A stretch of 16,645 nucleotides of DNA, taken from assembly GCA_964004625.1 (NCBI GenBank), contig CAXFOB010000029.1:1-16645 (forward strand). The letters are read 5' to 3'. Of this stretch, positions 7,712 to 15,428 are shown in pieces. Position numbers and translations under genes: made by a program. Positions within the stretch are counted from its first letter, which is position 1. The number at the start of each line of letters is the position of its first letter. The stretch comes from GCA-002697625 sp002697625. GTDB lineage: Bacteria; Bacteroidota; Bacteroidia; Flavobacteriales; BACL11. The notes beneath the pieces are model-generated. The model was not told the DNA's origin and searched no databases. It worked only from the letters and a program-made list of their open reading frames with translations.

Positions 7712-8878
7712 ATGAAACAAAATAGATATAATCAAAGAGGAGTTTCTGCAGATAAGGAGGATGTTCACCACGCTATAAAGAATGTAGATAAAGGGCTTTT
7801 CCCTAAGGCATTTTGCAAAATAGTTCCAGATTATTTAAGTGGAGATGAAGATTATTGCTTGATAATGCATGCGGATGGAGCTGGAACAAAATCATCTTTG
7901 GCTTATATGTATTGGAAAGAAACTGGAGATGTTTCTGTTTGGAAAGGAATAGCTCAAGATGCCTTAATAATGAATATTGATGATTTACTTTGTGTAGGTG
8001 CTACTGAAAATATTATGTTGTCTTCAACTATAGGAAGAAATAAAAATTTAATAAGTGGTGATGTTCTTTCTGCTATAATTAATGGTACGGAAGAACTTTT
8101 ATCAGAATACAAAAAATATGGAATACATATTATTTCTACTGGAGGTGAAACAGCTGATGTTGGGGATTTGGTTCGTACAATTATTGTAGATTCCACAGTT
8201 GTAGCTCGTATGAAAAGAGAAGATGTAATTGATAATGCAAATATTAGACCAGGTAATGTTATTGTTGGATTAGCCTCATTTGGTCAATCTACTTACGAGT
8301 CTGAGTATAATGGAGGAATGGGGAGTAATGGACTTACCTCAGCAAGACATGATGTTTTTTCAAAAATACTAACAGAAAAATATCCCGAAACTTTTGATCC
8401 TTCGGTTCCAGAGGATTTAATTTATTCTGGAACGAAAAGATTAACTGATAAAATAGAAGGAACTTCTTTAAATGCGGGAAAATTAGTGTTGTCTCCAACC
8501 AGAACTTATGCTCCAATTATAAAAGAGATATTAGATAAATATAGGTCGGATATATGCGGAATGATCCATTGTAGTGGAGGTGCTCAAACTAAAGTTCTGC
8601 ATTTTGTAGATGATTTACATATTGTTAAAGACAATATGTTTACACTACCTCCATTGTTTAAAATGATACAAGAAGAATCAGAAACTGATTGGAAGGAAAT
8701 GTATAAAGTTTTTAATATGGGGCATAGAATGGAGTTGTATCTACCAGAGGAAATAGCAAAGAATATTATATCTATTTCTAAATCATATAATGTAGAAGCA
8801 AAAGTAATTGGTAGGGTAGAATCTTCTTCAAGTAAGAAATTAACAATAAATTCAGAGTACGGAATATTTGAATATTAA
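7712..8878 (+). CDS. purM: Phosphoribosylformylglycinamidine cyclo-ligase (AIR synthase)
   Basis: Purine-synthesis enzyme that closes the imidazole ring of FGAM with ATP to give AIR. The 388 residues show PurM-fold landmarks: the ATP/metal loop DGAGTKSSLA (55-64), DDLLCVGA (90-97), GGETAD (144-149), GGMGSNGLTSAR (201-212, the counterpart of the SNG segment in classical PurM), and NMGHRME (335-341). It is about 40 residues longer than the enterobacterial enzyme (about 345) and differs at several motif positions, for example DDLLCVGA for NDxxxxGA. This is the long Bacteroidota-type form, often listed only as AIR synthase-related protein. One base separates it from prfA. No other purine gene is adjacent. 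Other PurM-fold enzymes (PurL, SelD, ThiL) fit the motifs less well. Confidence 0.84.
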   Translation: MKQNRYNQRGVSADKEDVHHAIKNVDKGLFPKAFCKIVPDYLSGDEDYCLIMHADGAGTKSSLAYMYWKETGDVSVWKGIAQDALIMNIDDLLCVGATENIMLSSTIGRNKNLISGDVLSAIINGTEELLSEYKKYGIHIISTGGETADVGDLVRTIIVDSTVVARMKREDVIDNANIRPGNVIVGLASFGQSTYESEYNGGMGSNGLTSARHDVFSKILTEKYPETFDPSVPEDLIYSGTKRLTDKIEGTSLNAGKLVLSPTRTYAPIIKEILDKYRSDICGMIHCSGGAQTKVLHFVDDLHIVKDNMFTLPPLFKMIQEESETDWKEMYKVFNMGHRMELYLPEEIAKNIISISKSYNVEAKVIGRVESSSSKKLTINSEYGIFEY

Positions 8879-8879
8879 A

Positions 8880-9959
8880 ATGTTAGATAAATTAAAGGCA
8901 ATACACGAAAGGTTTCTCGAAGTAGAACAACTAATTTCCTCACCAGATGCAATGAATGATATGAAACTTTATGTTCAATTAAACAAAGAATATAAAGATT
9001 TGACCCCCATTATAAGAGCTTATAAGGAGTATAAGGACTTAATTGATAATATTGAAGAAGCAAAACAGATTACCTCTAGTTCAGATGATGCTGAAATGAA
9101 AGAAATGGCAAAGATGGAATTAGAGGAACATCTTCCAAGAAAGGAAGAACTGGATGAAGAGATAAAGATTCTTTTAATTCCTAAGGATCCAGAAGATTCT
9201 AAAAATGCGGTAATGGAGATAAGAGCGGGAACAGGAGGGGATGAAGCTAGTATTTTTGCAGGAGATTTATATAGGATGTATTCTGCATTTGCGTCTTCTA
9301 AAGGATGGAAAACAGAATTAGTTGATGTTGCAGAAGGAACTTCGGGAGGTTATAAGGAAATAATTTTAAATGTAAATGGAGAAGATGTTTATGGTCAGTT
9401 GAAGTTTGAATCTGGTGTACATAGGGTGCAAAGAGTTCCACAAACAGAGACACAAGGACGTGTTCATACCTCTGCTGCTACTGTAATTGTACTTCCTGAA
9501 GCTGAGGAGTTTGATATTGAATTAAACCCTTCTGATATTAGAAAAGATACTTATTGTTCTTCAGGACCAGGAGGTCAGTCGGTAAATACAACTTATTCTG
9601 CAGTACGTTTAACACATATACCTACCGGAGTTGTTGCTCAATGTCAAGATCAGAAATCACAACATAAAAATTATGATAAAGCCTTAAAGGTCTTGCGTTC
9701 CAGAATTTATGAAATTGAATTACAGAGGAAATTAGAAGAAGATGCAAAACATAGAAAAACTATGGTATCTTCTGGAGATAGGTCTGCAAAAATTCGTACT
9801 TATAATTATCCGCAAGGCAGGGTTACAGAACATAGAATAGGACTTACTAAATATAATTTACAGTCAACTATGAGTGGTGATATTCAAGATTTTATTGATG
9901 AGTTACACATTGCAGAAAATGCAGAAAAATTAAAAGAAGGAACTACATCAGAAAATTAA
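8880..9959 (+). CDS. prfA: Peptide chain release factor 1
   Basis: Recognises UAA and UAG in the ribosomal A site and triggers peptide release. The start is taken at the ATG at 8880 and not the in-frame ATG at 8868, because MLDKLKAIHERFLEVEQLI is the family's normal N-terminus and 8880 lies just after the purM stop; this gives 359 residues, as in other RF1 proteins. The stop-codon-reading motif is P187-Q188-T189 (PxT, specific to RF1; RF2 has SPF). The catalytic GGQ is at 231-233 within SSGPGGQSVN, whose glutamine is the usual methylation target. The N-terminal helical domain and the GTGGDEASIFAGDLYRMY segment are intact. It lies in an operon between purM (1-base gap) and pyrF (6-base gap). 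Confidence 0.97.
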   Translation: MLDKLKAIHERFLEVEQLISSPDAMNDMKLYVQLNKEYKDLTPIIRAYKEYKDLIDNIEEAKQITSSSDDAEMKEMAKMELEEHLPRKEELDEEIKILLIPKDPEDSKNAVMEIRAGTGGDEASIFAGDLYRMYSAFASSKGWKTELVDVAEGTSGGYKEIILNVNGEDVYGQLKFESGVHRVQRVPQTETQGRVHTSAATVIVLPEAEEFDIELNPSDIRKDTYCSSGPGGQSVNTTYSAVRLTHIPTGVVAQCQDQKSQHKNYDKALKVLRSRIYEIELQRKLEEDAKHRKTMVSSGDRSAKIRTYNYPQGRVTEHRIGLTKYNLQSTMSGDIQDFIDELHIAENAEKLKEGTTSEN

Positions 9960-9965
9960 AGTAAA

Positions 9966-10784
9966 ATGACTAAAGAAGAGTTAATACATCAGATAAGAAT
10001 AAAAAGATCCTTCCTCTGTATCGGGTTAGACACTGATATTAACAAAATTCCAAGTCATTTATTGGAATTAGATGACCCTGTATTTGAGTTTAATAAACAA
10101 ATTATTGATGCAACTAAGGACTTATGTGTGGCGTATAAACCAAATATTGCTTTTTATGAGAGTATGGGAGTAAGTGGATGGAATTCTTTACAGAAAACAT
10201 TAGATTATATTTCAAAAGATATTTTCACTATTGCAGATGCTAAAAGAGGAGATATTGGGAACACATCCAATATGTATGCACGAACTTTTTTCGAAAATAT
10301 GAATTTCGATTCCGTTACAATTGCTCCTTATATGGGAGAAGATTCAATTTCACCTTTTTTAAAATTTAAGGATAAATGGGCAATCATTTTAGCTCTTACT
10401 TCGAATAAAGGAGGTTTAGATTTTCAGAAAATAGAGGATAAAAATGGAAAACCGTTATTCGAGCAAGTGTTGGTAACGTCAAAAAGTTGGGGTACGGATA
10501 GAAATATGATGTATGTGGTTGGAGCTACAAGATCAGAACAACTATCTAAAATTAGGAAGATAATACCAAATCATTTCTTATTAGTACCTGGAGTTGGAGT
10601 TCAAGGAGGTAGTTTGCAACATGTTTCAAAATATGGTATGAATGATGACTGTGGACTTTTGGTCAACTCTTCTAGAGGGATAATTTATAGATCTTCTGAT
10701 ATTGACTTTGCAGAAAAAGCTAGAGAATCTGCAGAGAAATTACAACATCAAATGGATATTTTACTTTCCGAGAAAGGTATTTAA
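9966..10784 (+). CDS. pyrF: Orotidine 5'-phosphate decarboxylase (type 2)
   Basis: Last step of de novo pyrimidine synthesis: decarboxylation of OMP to UMP. The 272 residues fit the longer type-2 subfamily (about 270) and not the type of about 235 found in E. coli. Visible sites are the substrate-binding LCIGLDTD (17-24), VAYKPN (55-60), the catalytic DAKRGD at 91-96 with the essential lysine K93, the phosphate-binding VPGVGVQGG, and NSSRGI near the end. The gene is the last of the purM-prfA-pyrF unit. Its TAA overlaps the TAA of the convergent gene on the other strand within the palindrome TTAA at 10781-10784, and no hairpin terminator is seen. Confidence 0.95.
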   Translation: MTKEELIHQIRIKRSFLCIGLDTDINKIPSHLLELDDPVFEFNKQIIDATKDLCVAYKPNIAFYESMGVSGWNSLQKTLDYISKDIFTIADAKRGDIGNTSNMYARTFFENMNFDSVTIAPYMGEDSISPFLKFKDKWAIILALTSNKGGLDFQKIEDKNGKPLFEQVLVTSKSWGTDRNMMYVVGATRSEQLSKIRKIIPNHFLLVPGVGVQGGSLQHVSKYGMNDDCGLLVNSSRGIIYRSSDIDFAEKARESAEKLQHQMDILLSEKGI

Positions 10785-11530
10785 TATTTAATTTTGTATA
10801 CAAAGTTTCCTATTACTTCTTTTATAAGTGTCTCCCATCTTTCGTAGGAGATTGAGTTAGGTAATAGAATGTGTTCTAACTTTAAATTTATATTAGATTG
10901 TGTGTAATCTGTAGAAAATTGATCTACATCCATATTATTTTGATTAAAACAGAAAGTAGCTCTTTTCATATGCCATGCAGAAGTAATTAATAATAATTTT
11001 TTATTTGTATTTTCTTTTAGTAATTCTGAGGTAAATAAGGAGTTTTCCCAAGTGTTTCTTGATTTACTTTCTATTAAAATATCTTGTTCAGGAACACCAC
11101 AATTAATTAGAAAATCTTTAGACCAATCCGCTTCCATATGCCCATCATTTATCAATTGTCCATTTCCTCCACTTATCACAATCTTTTTTATTTTACCTAA
11201 ATTATAAAGTTTAATGGCATAAAATAATCTATCTCCACAATTGTTAAATTCAATTCTTCTTTTATCATTATCATATCCAGAAAAACCACCTAATACTATT
11301 CCATATTCATAAGAATCTTTAATTTCAGAAATTGAGATTGGTTCTTCTTCCCATATTCTATAAGTTATATCTGTTATAAATTCATTTCCAAAAAACCAGT
11401 ATATAGATATCGATATTAATATAAAACTCTTTCTTTTTTTCTTAGAGAATAAGGAAAATAATATCAGTATTAAAATCCAAAAAGTAGGTTTTATTAGGAA
11501 GGTCAGTATTTTAGAGGTAATAAAAAACAT
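10781..11530 (-). CDS. YdcF/ElyC/SanA-like membrane protein (DUF218)
   Basis: The 249-residue protein has two N-terminal membrane helices (about 14-28 and 36-53) with a lysine-rich turn KKKRK between them, then a DUF218 domain from about 76. Family features seen are YGIVLGG (76-82), the R91/E94 segment, VISGGNGQ (118-125), the acidic residue of ILIESKSRNTWEN (151-163), and TSAWHMKRA (183-191). Members of this family (ElyC, SanA, YdcF) act in envelope biogenesis and stress tolerance in enterobacteria. The biochemical activity is not settled, so only a general envelope role can be inferred. It is transcribed alone, leftwards, and converges on pyrF with overlapping stops. Confidence 0.88.
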   Translation of the reverse strand: MFFITSKILTFLIKPTFWILILILFSLFSKKKRKSFILISISIYWFFGNEFITDITYRIWEEEPISISEIKDSYEYGIVLGGFSGYDNDKRRIEFNNCGDRLFYAIKLYNLGKIKKIVISGGNGQLINDGHMEADWSKDFLINCGVPEQDILIESKSRNTWENSLFTSELLKENTNKKLLLITSAWHMKRATFCFNQNNMDVDQFSTDYTQSNINLKLEHILLPNSISYERWETLIKEVIGNFVYKIKY

Positions 11531-11546
11531 AGTATTTTTTTAGATT

Positions 11547-11554
11547 CAAATATA
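11547..11554 (-). promoter_or_regulatory. -7 promoter element for the YdcF-like gene
   Basis: On the minus strand this reads TATATTTG, an exact TAnnTTTG match 16 bases upstream of the ATG at 11530. The predicted leader is only about 10 bases. No TTG-type -33 element is found at the usual spacing. Confidence 0.5.
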
Positions 11555-11696
11555 GATTTATATTCTTTAAGATTCTATGAAAGAAGATTTTTTACAAAAA
11601 AATTGGATAGGTTCTTATTTAATTCCAGTTTTTAATTAGTTATATTTTCAAAAAAATGTCTAAATTGCGGAGTAGGAATTCATCTGTTTAATAGTT

Positions 11697-11912
11697 ATGA
11701 AATTTATTAAAATCCTTTTTGAGAAACATATATTTGGTGTAAGTTCTTGGTGGGGGTCAACGCTAGGAATTAAAACGTCTTTTATCAGATTGTTTTTTAT
11801 TTATGGAGCTTTTGCAAATAGTTTTACAATATTTATTTATTTAATAATGGTATTCATTCTAAAGATCAGAAATCATTTTAAGTATAGAAGGAAAAGCGTT
11901 TTTGATTTGTAG
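11697..11912 (+). CDS. Minimal PspC-domain membrane protein
   Basis: The 71-residue protein resembles the PspC domain: a short basic N-terminus, then HIFGVSSWWGSTLGI (11-25) in place of the usual GVxxGLAxxxGI, then SFIRLFFIYGAF (28-39) in place of the valine/leucine-R-hydrophobic segment, then a hydrophobic stretch to about residue 55 (TIFIYLIMVFIL) and a basic tail. PspC proteins sense or relieve envelope stress in enterobacteria; small stand-alone PspC proteins in Bacteroidota have no firm role. The key glycine of the GL pair is replaced by W-W here, so the copy is divergent. The promoter is unclear: a TAAATTG at 11661-11667 is one T short of consensus. The next gene starts directly after its TAG with no spacer. 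Confidence 0.72.
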   Translation: MKFIKILFEKHIFGVSSWWGSTLGIKTSFIRLFFIYGAFANSFTIFIYLIMVFILKIRNHFKYRRKSVFDL

Positions 11913-12134
11913 ATGGAGCAAACACAATTAATATTAACTATTGCGCTAATTATAATAGAATTAGTGGCTTTTGCTTGGCTTATTATCGATATTCGAAAGT
12001 CTAAAAAGAAACAAGACATTATTCTAGAACTTGAAAAACAAATTCTTAATATGGAAGAATCTATTATGGATTTAGAACAAAATATTATTCAGCAAATAAA
12101 GGAGTTAAGAGAAATATTAGATAAGAAATTATGA
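11913..12134 (+). CDS. Small membrane protein with a C-terminal coiled coil, function unknown
   Basis: The 73-residue protein is not recognised. It has one hydrophobic helix at about 6-27 (LILTIALIIIELVAFAWLII) followed by a basic patch RKSKKK at 28-33. From 37 onwards it has a regular heptad pattern: I37, L40, I44, M47, I51, L54, I58, Q61, L65, I68. This predicts a membrane-anchored cytoplasmic coiled coil, by the positive-inside rule. Its ATG abuts the TAG of the PspC-like gene, so the two are surely co-transcribed and probably translationally coupled, suggesting a joint membrane role. Base composition is like its neighbours. Confidence 0.75.
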   Translation: MEQTQLILTIALIIIELVAFAWLIIDIRKSKKKQDIILELEKQILNMEESIMDLEQNIIQQIKELREILDKKL

Positions 12135-12177
12135 GAAAAATAATTTTTAATAGTCTGTTAAAACTAAAATATTATTA

Positions 12178-13077
12178 ATGAAAATATTAGTTACAGGAAG
12201 TAATGGATTGTTAGGGCAAAAACTAATACACAAATTGAGAATAGATAAATCTGTAGAACTAATTGCTACTTCTAAAGGTGATAATAGGGTAACGATTAAA
12301 GAAGGGTACACCTATCTTTCTCTAGATGTTACCAACAACAGTCAAGTGGAGGAAATTATTTATTCCGAAAAACCAGATGTAATTATAAATACAGCAGCTA
12401 TGACAAATGTAGATGCTTGTGAGGAAAAAAAAGAGGAGTGTGATAATCTCAATGTAAATGCAGTTAGATATCTTGCAGATTGTGCAACAAAAATAGACGC
12501 TCATCTCATTCATATTTCTACAGATTTTATTTTTGATGGAAAGAATGGTCCATATTCTGAAAATGACATCCCTAATCCATTGTCTTATTATGGTCTTTCA
12601 AAATTAAAATCTGAAACTATATTATTAGGATCTTCTTGCAGATGGACTATATTGAGAACGATTATAGTGTTTGGTGTTGCTGAGAATCTATCAAAAGGAA
12701 ATATAGTATTGTGGGCAAAAGGCGGGTTAGAAAAAGGTGATTCTTTAAATATTATAGATGATCAGTTTAGAGCTCCTACTTTAGCAGAAGATTTGGCGGA
12801 CGCTTGTATTTTATCTTTTAAAAAGAAGAAATACGGAGTTTATCATACATCTGGTAAAGATATTATGAGTATTTTTGAAATTGTGGAAAGAATCGCAAGA
12901 TATTATGGTTATCCTACTGATAAATTAAATAAAATATCTACATCTACCTTGAATCAGATTGCAGAGAGACCTGCATATACCGGATTCATCTTAGATAAAT
13001 CGAAAAGAGACTTGGGATATAATCCTCATTCTTTTGAAGAATGTCTCGAAATAATAGATAAACAATTAAAAAATTAA
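12178..13077 (+). CDS. RmlD-like SDR-family NAD(P)-dependent reductase
   Basis: The 299-residue extended short-chain dehydrogenase belongs to the RmlD_sub_bind group. The Rossmann loop is GSNGLLG (7-13). Also seen are DVT, NTAAMTNVDACE, the catalytic serine region HISTDFIFDGKNGPY (S114-T115-D116), and the YxxxK pair Y138/K142 in SYYGLSK. These match dTDP-4-dehydrorhamnose reductase (RmlD/RfbD), including the PYSENDIPNP segment. However, none of rmlA, rmlB or rmlC is adjacent, and the same fold is used for other substrates, including a regulatory methionine adenosyltransferase subunit in animals. The substrate is therefore left open. It begins 43 bases after the coiled-coil gene and ends 5 bases before the symporter gene. 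Confidence 0.87.
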   Translation: MKILVTGSNGLLGQKLIHKLRIDKSVELIATSKGDNRVTIKEGYTYLSLDVTNNSQVEEIIYSEKPDVIINTAAMTNVDACEEKKEECDNLNVNAVRYLADCATKIDAHLIHISTDFIFDGKNGPYSENDIPNPLSYYGLSKLKSETILLGSSCRWTILRTIIVFGVAENLSKGNIVLWAKGGLEKGDSLNIIDDQFRAPTLAEDLADACILSFKKKKYGVYHTSGKDIMSIFEIVERIARYYGYPTDKLNKISTSTLNQIAERPAYTGFILDKSKRDLGYNPHSFEECLEIIDKQLKN

Positions 13078-13082
13078 AATCA

Positions 13083-15425
13083 ATGAATAATATGATTATT
13101 AGAATAATTTACCTTTTTATATTTTCTGCTGGAATATTAAATATTAATGCTCAATTAATCAGTTCTTTTAATGATGGAGCAGATAATGAGCTTATTGATT
13201 TGTCTAAAACGAATCCAGATGAGAATGTTTTGAAGCACTTGTATGGTATCAATGCATCTGAATCTACTCAGGAAGAAAGAGTTAAATTTATGTCATTATT
13301 AGGTAATGACATGTCAAAACAACAATATAAAGAGGTGCTTCAGATGTATTATGAGGATTGGTATCGAAGATCTGTTATTAAAGATTCCTTAGAATTGGAT
13401 ACTAGCGATCTTGCTCAAGCTCAACGTATGCTAAACGCATGCTCTCAAATAGGTAATTTAATCCCGGAAGTATATGAAGATCCCGTTTTCAAGAAAGCTA
13501 TAAATGAGATCTATCTTGCAAAGAAGTGGGTACGTGAACATAAGGGTATTGATGAGAAAATAAATGATGCGTTTATGCCAATTGCAGAATCCTGGGAAGG
13601 ATTCATCTTAACCTCTATAGAATATGATAAGAGTGAAATGATTGATTTAAGAGTTGAGATTGATACATTGGTATATGATAAGAATGTATTCAAGCAATAT
13701 CTTTCAAAAGATTTTACATGTGATAACTCTCGATTCTCTTACCATGATCTCGCTTATGATGATCAAAATATATATCATGATTTTGCAGAAGAGAACGATA
13801 TTATATTTGTTGAGGCAAGTGAGATAGATAGAAATGGAGACGTGCCTCGTATTGCGGAGTTAATATTTACTGTTAAATATAAGGATAATATTGAAGAGAT
13901 AACAGAGAAGATAAATCGTTTAGAAGGTGTAAAGAAAGTTGAGGTTAACCCAGGTAGATTACCAATAGTAATTATACTTTTAGTTTTAGGAGCGTTATTT
14001 TTCACTATTTATTTTTCATTTCCTGGAATTAAAAGATTTAAACTTGCTATCAATACTGTAAGGGGGAAATATGATGATATTGATTATCATACAGCAGGAG
14101 TTTCAGAATTAAATGTTGATGGAGATATTAAAGGAACTATTAAAGATGAAAGTGAAGAAGGAGAGGTGTCTCATTTTCAAGCTTTAGCAACTGCAGTTTC
14201 AGGTACTGTAGGTCTTGGGAATATTGCGGGTGTTGCTGTGGCAATTGCTTTAGGTGGTGCGGGAGCGACATTCTGGATGATTGTATGTGGTCTAATTGGT
14301 ATGTCTACAAAGTTTGTAGAATGTACATTAGGTGTTAAGTATAGAGATGTAGATCAAGATGGTATTGTTTATGGAGGTCCAATGTATTATTTAAGAAAAG
14401 GATTGAAATCGAAAGGAATGAAAACATTAGGTAAGGTTCTTGGAGGACTTTTTGCTGTATTGTGTGTTGGAGCTTCTTTTGGTGGAGGAAATGCGTTTCA
14501 GTCTAATCAGGCAACTCAGCAAATATCATCTATGTTTGAAAGTTTTGGATTTGATATGAGTCATGGATCTATAGGATTTTTTATTGGTATTATTCTTGCT
14601 CTGTTAGTTGGAGTTGTAATTATCGGTGGAATAAAGAGAATTGCTAAGATTACCGAGAAAGTTGTGCCATTTATGGCGGGTATCTATGTACTTGCTGCGT
14701 TAATCATTATTCTTATGAATTTCTCTTATATAGACGATGCTTTTACTTTGATTTATGAAGGAGCATTTACTCCAATGGCTGGATTGGGAGGAATTATCGG
14801 AGTAATTATTGTAGGATTTCAGAGAGCAGCATTTTCCAATGAAGCAGGTGCGGGATCTGCAGCAATTGCTCACTCTGCTGTAAAAACTAAATATTCTGCT
14901 TCTGAGGGAGTTGTAGCTTTATTAGAACCGTTTATAGATACTGTAGTTATTTGTACTATGACAGCACTTGTTATCATCTTCTTTAATATCGATGGAACTG
15001 ATTTACAATCTCAATTTAATTATGGAGATGTTGGAAGTTCCGGGGTTTTGATTAATGATACAAGCGTTGGAGGTGTTGAATTGACATCTATGGCTTTTGA
15101 AAAGGCAATCCCAGGTTTTAAGTATGTCCTAACTATTGCTATCATATTATTTGCTTTTTCAACTATGATTTCTTGGTCTTATTATGGATTACAATCTTGG
15201 AAATACTTATTTGGTAGAGGAAAGAAGGCTGATCTTGTCTATAAGGTCCTCTTCCTTCTATTCATTGTTATTGGATCTGCCGCTACATTAGATGCAGTTA
15301 TTAAGTTTTCTGACGCGATGATATTAGCGTTAGTTTTCCCTAATATGATAGGACTTCTTATTCTATTTCCTGAGGTCAAACAAGAACTTGGAAAATATCT
15401 TCAAGCTATACGTAATAGAAAATAA
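13083..15425 (+). CDS. Sodium:amino-acid (alanine/glycine) symporter, AGCS family, with large N-terminal extracytoplasmic domain
   Basis: The 780-residue inner-membrane sodium-coupled amino-acid importer is far longer than the 450-550 usual for the family. A signal-peptide-like start (1-23, ending N-I-N-A before Q24) leads to about 270 residues of soluble, acidic sequence, then the first symporter helix at about 293-314 (LPIVIILLVLGALFFTIYF). The core is intact: HFQALATAVSGTVGLGNIAGVA with GTVGLGN at 374-380, GGAGATFWMIVCGLIGMSTKF, GGPMYYLRKG, NEAGAGSAAIAHSA starting at N586, and a C-terminal FPNMIGLLILFP. AGCS proteins have an outside N-terminus, so the extra domain should face the periplasm. 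Its last part (LIFTVKYKDN, EEITEKINRLEGVKKVEV) looks like an alpha/beta fold; the rest is unrecognised. M4 (13092) is an alternative start. Substrate is inferred from the family. Confidence 0.93.
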   Translation: MNNMIIRIIYLFIFSAGILNINAQLISSFNDGADNELIDLSKTNPDENVLKHLYGINASESTQEERVKFMSLLGNDMSKQQYKEVLQMYYEDWYRRSVIKDSLELDTSDLAQAQRMLNACSQIGNLIPEVYEDPVFKKAINEIYLAKKWVREHKGIDEKINDAFMPIAESWEGFILTSIEYDKSEMIDLRVEIDTLVYDKNVFKQYLSKDFTCDNSRFSYHDLAYDDQNIYHDFAEENDIIFVEASEIDRNGDVPRIAELIFTVKYKDNIEEITEKINRLEGVKKVEVNPGRLPIVIILLVLGALFFTIYFSFPGIKRFKLAINTVRGKYDDIDYHTAGVSELNVDGDIKGTIKDESEEGEVSHFQALATAVSGTVGLGNIAGVAVAIALGGAGATFWMIVCGLIGMSTKFVECTLGVKYRDVDQDGIVYGGPMYYLRKGLKSKGMKTLGKVLGGLFAVLCVGASFGGGNAFQSNQATQQISSMFESFGFDMSHGSIGFFIGIILALLVGVVIIGGIKRIAKITEKVVPFMAGIYVLAALIIILMNFSYIDDAFTLIYEGAFTPMAGLGGIIGVIIVGFQRAAFSNEAGAGSAAIAHSAVKTKYSASEGVVALLEPFIDTVVICTMTALVIIFFNIDGTDLQSQFNYGDVGSSGVLINDTSVGGVELTSMAFEKAIPGFKYVLTIAIILFAFSTMISWSYYGLQSWKYLFGRGKKADLVYKVLFLLFIVIGSAATLDAVIKFSDAMILALVFPNMIGLLILFPEVKQELGKYLQAIRNRK

Positions 15426-15428
15426 GTT

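Noticed and set aside
8868..8880. Upstream in-frame ATG giving RF1 four extra residues
   Set aside because: It overlaps the purM coding end, and the family N-terminus begins at the ATG at 8880.
11577..11639. Twenty-codon open frame (starting MKEDFLQKNW) in the gap between the YdcF-like and PspC-like genes
   Set aside because: It is short, has no clear promoter element or ribosome-binding context of its own, and such a frame is expected by chance in a 166-base A/T-rich gap.
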